Source: Patescibacteria group bacterium
Lineage (GTDB): Bacteria; Patescibacteriota; Microgenomatia; UBA1400; PJMF01
DNA length: 15,337 bases
Assembly: GCA_018813375.1 (NCBI GenBank)
Contig: JAHJBU010000094.1
Location: forward strand, 1-15,337
Reading direction: 5' to 3'
In this document: positions 1 through 4,151 of the stretch, piece after piece
Layout: each line of letters opens with the position of its first letter
Position numbering within the stretch: position 1 is the first letter of the stretch
Made by a program: the position numbers and the translations under genes
The notes under the pieces: model-generated
What the model was told of the DNA's origin: nothing
The model's input: only the letters and a program-made list of their open reading frames with translations
Database searches by the model: none

Positions 1-67
1 CAACAGAGAAAAATTGCCCTGATTTCCACCCGCCACGATAGTGGCGGAAAGAATGTATTATTATTTC

Positions 68-163
68 ATATAACATCAGGATTATGAGAAGTTTGCGGAA
101 CGAAGTGGAGCAAATTTGGGAAAATGGCGAGCTGAGCCATTTTCCTCATAATCCTTGTTATAT
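68..163. repeat. Palindromic repeat with bulged 19-bp stem
   Basis: The ends are inverted copies: ATATAACA, a two-base TC bulge, then AGGATTATGAG on the left, matched by CTCATAATCCT and TGTTATAT on the right. Inside are a perfect 8-bp hairpin (AAAATGGC at 121-128 against GCCATTTT at 136-143, 7-nt loop) and a weaker one (around 90-115). The folded form would be a three-stem structure. It resembles a dispersed intergenic palindrome or a folded recombination site; no function can be assigned. An open frame runs through it on the plus strand but looks like repeat sequence, not a gene. Confidence 0.8.
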
Positions 164-246
164 GTCCCGACCGAAACGAAGTGTAGGGAGAGCGCAGCGT
201 GGCACGGAGCGTAGCGGAGTGAGTTTGAGTCAGGAACATTATATTA
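158..246. repeat. Second imperfect palindromic repeat
   Basis: It abuts the first palindrome. The left end TTATATGTCCCGAC is roughly mirrored by GTCAGGAACATTATAT at the right end. The GC-rich interior (about 175-222) has several AGCG/GCGTA-type short repeats and a small CGTG-G-CACG hairpin. Its right end overlaps the inverted repeat flanking the transglutaminase-like gene. It is probably a dispersed repeat. Confidence 0.55.
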
Positions 247-267
247 AAGAAAGGGGCAAAAATTTAT
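224..267 (+). repeat. Left copy of inverted repeat flanking the transglutaminase-like gene
   Basis: Two conserved blocks are present: TTTGAGTCAGGAACA (224-238) and AGGGGCAAAAATTTAT (252-267), separated by 13 bases. The same two blocks occur in inverted orientation at 1194-1239. The stop codon of the enclosed gene lies 6 bases inside this copy. Confidence 0.8.
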
Positions 268-272
268 TTCCA

Positions 273-1169
273 CTAAAAGTGATCGCTATCACCAATAAGT
301 GGACCATTCAAAATTCTGAATTTCTTCTTTGTATTCCAGATTTTGACTAATTCATCAAAGTTTTTATCTGGTTCTAACATCAATTTGGCTAATTCATCAA
401 TTTCTTCAAAATCTTTTTCAGTTAATTTATCAAATTTGAAATAGATATAACTGGGCATTTGATTATAAAGAATTTCGTTGTTCATCAAACTATGAAAATC
501 ATAAAATATTGCCCAAAGAACTGGCATAAGCCCGACAGAACCATCTGCATTTCTAAAATTGTTGGCATCTAATTTCTTGCTTCTAATTCCAAGCCAAGTA
601 TTTGCCGCCCAATCAAATTTATTTTCAGGCATATCATATTGGTCAAACCCAATTGACTTATCAAAAAATCCATCTGCGTCAAAGGTGATCCACTTTTCTT
701 TTTTACTGTCCCAATACTGATTTATCCAGTGGTCACCGCTATAATTATTAAAATAGGGCGCAAATCCAGAACGAACCCTACAAGGAATATTTTTTGATTT
801 CAATATAGATGCCATTAAAATTGCCACAAAACGGCAAGTGACAACAATTTTATTTTCAACTTTTCTGTCGGGCAAAAAACCTCTGTCATCAAATCTTAAT
901 AATTCTGAAATCATTGAAACAGAAGTAGGCAACACATCATCTTCACATCTTAATCTATGCCAAGGATACTTTTTCATATCCCCGTAACGTAAATCTCTGT
1001 TGGCTTTTGTGTTGCCCTCTTTTAGAGTTACGCGATGAATGATTTGATGACTGATTAAATTGCCCAGTTCTTTGACATCATCTGGAAGATTTTGAAGAAA
1101 TTCTTTATAGCAACCGGGATTAGTAAATGTGCCAAATTGTAAGTAGTGATCTAAGATTTTTTTGTCCAT
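273..1169 (-). CDS. Transglutaminase-like domain protein
   Basis: A 298-residue protein with a transglutaminase-like (papain-fold) core in its middle. The putative catalytic Cys is C112 (in VVTCRF), the His is H147 (in GDHW) and the Asp is D164 (in ITFDAD), the usual order and spacing for bacterial members of the superfamily. The following segment (about 172-225, with WAANTWLGI) fits stand-alone bacterial members. No signal peptide or membrane segment is visible, so it is probably cytoplasmic. Substrate and reaction are unknown; the fold covers peptidases and amidases as well as transglutaminases. The start ATG at 1169 has no clear Shine-Dalgarno site. The gene is alone on its strand and bracketed by inverted repeats, next to a tyrosine recombinase, suggesting arrival as a unit. 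Domain call fairly sure, role unknown. Confidence 0.8.
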   Translation of the reverse strand: MDKKILDHYLQFGTFTNPGCYKEFLQNLPDDVKELGNLISHQIIHRVTLKEGNTKANRDLRYGDMKKYPWHRLRCEDDVLPTSVSMISELLRFDDRGFLPDRKVENKIVVTCRFVAILMASILKSKNIPCRVRSGFAPYFNNYSGDHWINQYWDSKKEKWITFDADGFFDKSIGFDQYDMPENKFDWAANTWLGIRSKKLDANNFRNADGSVGLMPVLWAIFYDFHSLMNNEILYNQMPSYIYFKFDKLTEKDFEEIDELAKLMLEPDKNFDELVKIWNTKKKFRILNGPLIGDSDHF

Positions 1170-1193
1170 AATATTGATGAATTAGCAATCTAT

Positions 1194-1239
1194 ATAAATT
1201 TTTGCCCCTACATTATTTTTTCTTTGTTCCTGACTCAAA
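1194..1239 (-). repeat. Right copy of inverted repeat flanking the transglutaminase-like gene
   Basis: On the minus strand this reads TTTGAGTCAGGAACA (1239-1225), a 15-base AT-rich spacer, then AGGGGCAAAAATTTAT (1209-1194). Both blocks are identical to the left copy at 224-267, while the spacers differ. Just outside it, ACATATAAC (1242-1250) mirrors GTTATATGT near 157-165, extending the symmetry. Confidence 0.8.
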
Positions 1240-1243
1240 TTAC

Positions 1244-1260
1244 ATATAACTGGTTTATAT
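1244..1260. promoter_or_regulatory. Small palindrome upstream of the recombinase gene
   Basis: ATATAA and TTATAT form a perfect 6-bp inverted repeat around a 5-base centre (CTGGT). It lies between the right inverted repeat and the recombinase promoter. The size and symmetry would fit a weak recombinase or repressor binding site, but nothing else supports that. Confidence 0.25.
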
Positions 1261-1289
1261 CCAAAAACAATCTTAATAAATGCAATTAT

Positions 1290-1318
1290 TTGTGGCATAT
1301 ACGGAATATTGTTATAAT
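1290..1318 (+). promoter_or_regulatory. Promoter of the tyrosine recombinase gene, probably leaderless
   Basis: TTGTGG (1290-1295) and a perfect TATAAT (1313-1318) are separated by 17 bases. Transcription from this -10 box would begin around 1325-1326, exactly at the ATG, so the mRNA would have essentially no leader. This agrees with the absence of a Shine-Dalgarno site. Confidence 0.55.
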
Positions 1319-1325
1319 ACTATAT

Positions 1326-2150
1326 ATGCCAAATCTTATAGATATTTTAACACGAGAAATGAAATTACGCAATTATAGCCCTAAGACAATCAAGGCGTAT
1401 TCTAGTGTTATTCAAGATCTTTATAAGAGCTGTAAAAAGCTACCTAGAGATTTGGAAACGGAAGAAATAAAAGCTTATTTGTTTTCAAAACAAGAACAGG
1501 GGCTTTCTAGCCAGACCATATCACTGTATGCTAATGCTATAAATTTTTTATATACACAGTTGTATAATAAGCAGGATTATGAGAAGCTTAGGCATCCGAA
1601 GCGCTCAAAAAAGCTGCCAGTTATTTTAAGCCGGGGTGAAATTGATTTGATAGTAGGGCAGGCTAATAATAGCAAGCACAAAACCATGCTTAATTTGGCT
1701 TATGCTTCTGGTTTAAGAGTGGGGGAAGTGGTTAATTTGCGGGTAGAGGATGTTGATTTTGAAAGAGGCAGTATTCACATTAAGCAGGCGAAAGGCAAAA
1801 AAGATAGAATTAGCATACTGCCAAAAAAGTTAATTGCTGTATTACGCCAGCAGGTGGCGGGCAAAGTTGCTGGGGACTATGTTTTTGAAAGCGAGCGGGG
1901 TGGAAAATTAAGTACCGCCACGCCGCAAAAGATATTCCAGAAGTGTTTGAAAAAGGCCACTATAAAAAAGCCAGCCAGCTTTCATTCTCTACGGCACAGC
2001 TTTGCTACGCATTTATTAGAACAGGGGACAGATGTTAGATATGTACAAGAGCTGTTGGGACATGCTAATATACGCACTACTCAAATTTATACCCAAGTAA
2101 CCAATCCAGCTATAAAAAAGATAAGAAGTCCATTTGATGTATGTGGATAA
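1326..2150 (+). CDS. Tyrosine recombinase (Xer/phage-integrase family)
   Basis: A 274-residue site-specific tyrosine recombinase. Residues 1-85 are the N-terminal SAM-like core-binding domain (NYSPKTIKAY near 16-25), and 97-265 are the catalytic domain. The full catalytic set is visible: R131 (ASGLRVGE), K156 (QAKGKKD), H220 and R223 (FHSLRHSFATHL), H246 (LLGHANIRTT) and nucleophile Y255 (IYTQV). The C-terminus KKIRSPFD resembles the tail of archaeal XerA-like and integron-like enzymes, but the IntI-specific insert before the HxxR motif is absent. The ATG at 1326 was chosen over an upstream TTG at 1224, which falls inside the inverted repeat and precedes the promoter. The gene overlaps the next one by 10 bases. 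It could be the housekeeping Xer recombinase or a mobile-element integrase; the sequence cannot decide. Confidence 0.92.
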   Translation: MPNLIDILTREMKLRNYSPKTIKAYSSVIQDLYKSCKKLPRDLETEEIKAYLFSKQEQGLSSQTISLYANAINFLYTQLYNKQDYEKLRHPKRSKKLPVILSRGEIDLIVGQANNSKHKTMLNLAYASGLRVGEVVNLRVEDVDFERGSIHIKQAKGKKDRISILPKKLIAVLRQQVAGKVAGDYVFESERGGKLSTATPQKIFQKCLKKATIKKPASFHSLRHSFATHLLEQGTDVRYVQELLGHANIRTTQIYTQVTNPAIKKIRSPFDVCG

Positions 2151-3109
2151 CTAAAATTAGAAAACCTATTATCGCTCTCGCTCCTATGGCTGACATGACT
2201 GACAGTCCGTTTTGTCGTGTGTGTCGAGAAGTAGAAAAGAGTAGAAAGTATAAAGTAAAAAGTAAAAAGTTTGTTGTGTTTAGGGAGATGGTGAGTAGTG
2301 AAGCGGTTGTGAGGGGGAATGAGAAGACGCTTAAAATGTGTGAGTTTGAGGAGGTTGAAAGGCCGATTGTGTTGCAGTTGTTTGGGGCGGATGCGAAAGT
2401 AATGAGGAAAGCGACGGAGATTATTGTAGAGCGTTTTAAGCCGGACGGGATTGATATTAACATGGGTTGCCCGGTACCAAAAATAGCGAAAAAAAATCAA
2501 GCCGGGGCAGCTTTGATGAAGGATCATGATAGAGCTTGCGAGATAGTTAGAGAATTAAAAAAAGCCAAGTTAGGCGTGCCAATTTCAGTAAAAACCAGAT
2601 TGGGGTGGGCGAGTGATGAGGAGATTTTGGAATTTGCGCCCAAGCTGGAACAAGCGGGTGCAGATCTAATTTCTATCCATGGTCGCACCAAAAAGCAAGG
2701 TTATGCCGGCAAAGCCAATTGGGAAAGAATTGGTGAGGTTAAAAAATTATTATCTATTCCTGTGCTTGCTAATGGTGATATAAAATCGCGTGAAGATATT
2801 GATAAGTGTTTAGAAGTGACAGGGGCGGATGGGGTGATGATAGGGCGGGCGGTTTTGGGTAATCCTTGGCTCCTCGCCAAATCAGAAATCATAAATCATA
2901 AATCTAAAATCGGTATTAGTGGTATTGTTGAAGTTGTTTTGAGGCATGCTGAACTTCATGAAGAACATTATAGATCTTTAGTGAGTTTTCGGAAGCATTT
3001 GGTTTATTATTTTAAGGGCGTGCCGGGGGTGAAGCAGTGGCGGCAGGAGTTGGTGAAAGTAAATAATTTAGAAGATTTGAAAAATATATTACAAAAAATC
3101 ACCACATAA
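2141..3109 (+). CDS. dus: tRNA-dihydrouridine synthase
   Basis: A 322-residue FMN-dependent enzyme that reduces uridines to dihydrouridine in tRNA. The Dus TIM barrel shows LAPMADMTDSPF at the N-terminus, the catalytic-Cys motif INMGCPVPKI (C110), SVKTRLGW, HGRTKKQGYAG and the FMN phosphate-binding MIGRAVLGNPW. The length is normal for the family. The ATG lies inside the end of the recombinase gene (10-base overlap), so the two are probably co-transcribed. Two low-complexity stretches are coded in frame: a Lys-rich KYKVKSKK loop (from repeat 2231-2272) where relatives are shorter, and IINHKSKI near 2890-2912. The stop codon is in the loop of an intrinsic terminator. The family is certain; the subclass (DusA/B/C) is not assigned. 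Confidence 0.95.
   Translation: MWITKIRKPIIALAPMADMTDSPFCRVCREVEKSRKYKVKSKKFVVFREMVSSEAVVRGNEKTLKMCEFEEVERPIVLQLFGADAKVMRKATEIIVERFKPDGIDINMGCPVPKIAKKNQAGAALMKDHDRACEIVRELKKAKLGVPISVKTRLGWASDEEILEFAPKLEQAGADLISIHGRTKKQGYAGKANWERIGEVKKLLSIPVLANGDIKSREDIDKCLEVTGADGVMIGRAVLGNPWLLAKSEIINHKSKIGISGIVEVVLRHAELHEEHYRSLVSFRKHLVYYFKGVPGVKQWRQELVKVNNLEDLKNILQKITT
2231..2272. repeat. Purine-rich AGTAAAAAGT-type repeat inside dus
   Basis: A run of near-repeats of AGTAGAAAGTA and AAAGTAAAAAGT, read in frame as a Lys-rich loop of Dus. A similar purine-rich tract lies between purB and purF (14054-14086), which suggests a dispersed simple-repeat family. Confidence 0.6.
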
Positions 3110-3123
3110 AGTGGTGATTTTTT
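3093..3123. terminator. Intrinsic terminator of the recombinase-dus unit
   Basis: AAAAAATCACCAC and GTGGTGATTTTTT form a perfect 13-bp stem around ATAAA. The T-run follows the stem and the A-run on the other side makes it bidirectional. The dus stop codon TAA (3107-3109) is in the loop. Confidence 0.88.
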
Positions 3124-3166
3124 GGCGGGAGGGGAAAGAGGGTGTGGTGGCGGGAAGGTTTGTTTT

Positions 3167-3430
3167 TTAGTTTTCATATCTACCAGCTCCTTTGTTAGAC
3201 AAAGATGCTAAAAAAAGTTTATTGAACATTCTCATTAAAATTTCTTTTGACTCTGCATTAGGTTCAATTGTTTTGCTAATAATTTCAGCCAAGCTTAATA
3301 AAGTTTCAATTAAAACCACTAAAATTTCTTGGTTAATTTCATTTTGGTCCTGAGAGATTTTGTCAACTGCCAGACGCATTTGTCTCAGATTTTGTAGTAT
3401 GATTTCAATTGGTTTTTCTTTCCCCGTCAT
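3167..3430 (-). CDS. Small helical protein of unknown function
   Basis: An 87-residue protein I do not recognise. The sequence is mostly predicted helix, with Gln/Asn/Glu-rich and Leu/Ile-rich stretches (for example IIQ-like and ILVVLIETLLSLAEII, about 36-51). This could be a short coiled coil or a membrane-associated helix. The ATG at 3430 is chosen because a full Shine-Dalgarno AAGGAGG (3436-3442) sits 5 bases upstream; a longer reading frame starts before this site and is unlikely. A consensus-like promoter lies about 50 bases upstream, and its own unit is separated from the next gene by a terminator. Strong initiation signals suggest it is genuinely and well expressed. Function unknown. 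Confidence 0.75.
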   Translation of the reverse strand: MTGKEKPIEIILQNLRQMRLAVDKISQDQNEINQEILVVLIETLLSLAEIISKTIEPNAESKEILMRMFNKLFLASLSNKGAGRYEN

Positions 3431-3479
3431 GATGGCCTCCTTATTATTTTGTTGGGTTGTAAAAAAGAGCACTAATTAA

Positions 3480-3508
3480 AAGATAATGTTTTATTAAGAT
3501 TTTGTCAA
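3480..3508 (-). promoter_or_regulatory. Sigma-70-type promoter for the 87-residue protein
   Basis: Minus strand: perfect TTGACA (3508-3503), 17-base spacer, TATCTT (3485-3480). The start would be near 3473, giving a leader of about 40 bases that includes the AAGGAGG site. Confidence 0.7.
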
Positions 3509-3510
3509 AC

Positions 3511-3541
3511 AAAAAATCACCATTTATCATGATGATTTTTT
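3511..3541. terminator. Bidirectional intrinsic terminator
   Basis: AAAAAATCACCAT pairs with ATGATGATTTTTT with one mismatch around a 5-base loop, with T-runs in both directions. It separates the two small minus-strand genes. The stem resembles the terminator after dus (shared AAAAAATCACCA arm). Confidence 0.75.
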
Positions 3542-3601
3542 GGAGGTAGGCAAGTGAAGCGTAGTTGAGGTACGCTTGCGGACTTGCCTGTGGACCCCTC
3601 C
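3542..3601. repeat. Nested inverted repeat downstream of the duplicated-module gene
   Basis: Three nested pairs are present: GGAGG/CCTCC outermost, AGGCAAGT (3548-3555)/ACTTGCCT (3582-3589), and AAGCGTA (3557-3563)/TACGCTT (3571-3577) around a 7-base loop. It starts immediately after the T-run of the terminator and ends a few bases before the stop codon of the neighbouring gene. It may assist termination or be a dispersed palindrome. Confidence 0.75.
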
Positions 3602-3606
3602 TTGGA

Positions 3607-4071
3607 TCATAATGCTACTTTTGAACTCTCTATGTAGACTTCAATTTTTATTTTCGATGGTCTGAAGTCTATCCCATAGTGTTCCGTTAGTTGATATTTG
3701 ACATCTGCAAAGTTTTTCTGCGCAGTGTCAATATTATCTCCCAATCTGTGGAGATAGGCCAAAAAGATTAGATTATCTTCTGCCTTGTTTTTGACATCCG
3801 CAAAGTTTTTCTGCGCAGTGTCAATACTATCTCCCAATCTGTGGAGATAGGCCAAAAACGTTTTATCATTTTCCAATGGCTGCGTCGTATTGCTCAGCTG
3901 TTGGGCAGCACGCATAGCCTTTGAGAGTCCAGTGTTGACCTGCCCGGTCAACAACATTACTTTGCTCTCTTGCTGGAGTTGCGTATTGTTCAGCTGTTGG
4001 GCAGCACGCATAGCCTTTGAGAGTCCAGTGTTGGTCTGTTTAACCAACAGTTTTATTCTTTCTACTTGTAT
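3607..4071 (-). CDS. Unrecognised protein built from two duplicated modules, possible AUA start
   Basis: About 154 residues, no family recognised. The order is A-A-B-B-tail. Module A is about 24 residues (core NTGLSKAMRAAQQL) and occurs twice, 32 codons apart. Module B is about 23 residues (core FLAYLHRLGDSIDTAQKNF) and occurs twice, 31 codons apart. Both look amphipathic and helical. The tail (TEHYGIDFRP onward) looks like a short beta-type end. There is no ATG or GTG in frame upstream. A strong AAGGAGGAG site (4077-4085) sits at ideal distance from an ATA codon (4071), and homology between the two A modules extends upstream of the TTG at 4047 (IKLLVKQ against VMLLTGQ). Translation therefore probably starts at ATA, or at a mutated ATG. 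The TTG at 4047 (146 residues) is the alternative. It is followed by a hairpin and a terminator. Confidence 0.65.
   Translation of the reverse strand: MQVERIKLLVKQTNTGLSKAMRAAQQLNNTQLQQESKVMLLTGQVNTGLSKAMRAAQQLSNTTQPLENDKTFLAYLHRLGDSIDTAQKNFADVKNKAEDNLIFLAYLHRLGDNIDTAQKNFADVKYQLTEHYGIDFRPSKIKIEVYIESSKVAL
3697..3858 (-). repeat. Two 69-bp direct copies encoding module B
   Basis: The copies are 3697-3765 and 3790-3858. They differ at two positions by eye. The 93-base offset is 31 codons, so the duplication keeps frame. Such near identity implies a recent or homogenised duplication. Confidence 0.88.
3886..4033 (-). repeat. Two 52-bp direct copies encoding module A
   Basis: The copies are 3886-3937 and 3982-4033, with one difference by eye. 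The 96-base offset is 32 codons. The inter-copy sequence (about 44 bases) is not conserved, so only the module has been duplicated or retained. Confidence 0.88.
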
Positions 4072-4120
4072 TTTTTCTCCTCCTTTTTTCTTCCTTGATG
4101 AAAATGCGTAAGATACTGTA

Positions 4121-4149
4121 AACCTAACACAATTTTATGGGCTTGTCAA
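4121..4149 (-). promoter_or_regulatory. Candidate promoter and operator for the duplicated-module gene
   Basis: Minus strand: TTGACA (4149-4144), 17-base spacer, TAGGTT (4126-4121). The -35 box is the centre of a palindrome GGCTTGACAAGCC that directly follows the guaA stop codon. This could be an operator or only part of the guaA 3' end. The -35 match is perfect, the -10 match weak. Confidence 0.4.
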
Positions 4150-4151
4150 GC

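Noticed and set aside
68..246. True integron attC sites
   Set aside because: The end motifs do not fit the attC core consensus and the neighbouring recombinase lacks the IntI-specific insert; kept only as an analogy.
84..350. 88-codon plus-strand open frame across the left palindromes
   Set aside because: It is composed of repeat sequence and overlaps the end of the transglutaminase-like gene; no protein-like features.
1224..1325. Longer recombinase start at TTG 1224
   Set aside because: It lies inside the inverted repeat and upstream of a good promoter; family homology starts at the ATG at 1326.
2087..2527. Minus-strand open frames opposite dus
   Set aside because: Shadows of dus; no start signals and no recognisable domains.
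3167..3472. Longer 101-codon version of the small helical protein
   Set aside because: The Shine-Dalgarno site AAGGAGG lies inside the extension, so the ATG at 3430 is the likely start.
3697..4033. Possible CRISPR-like array
   Set aside because: There are only two different pairs of direct repeats, within one open frame, with offsets in whole codons; this is module duplication in a protein.
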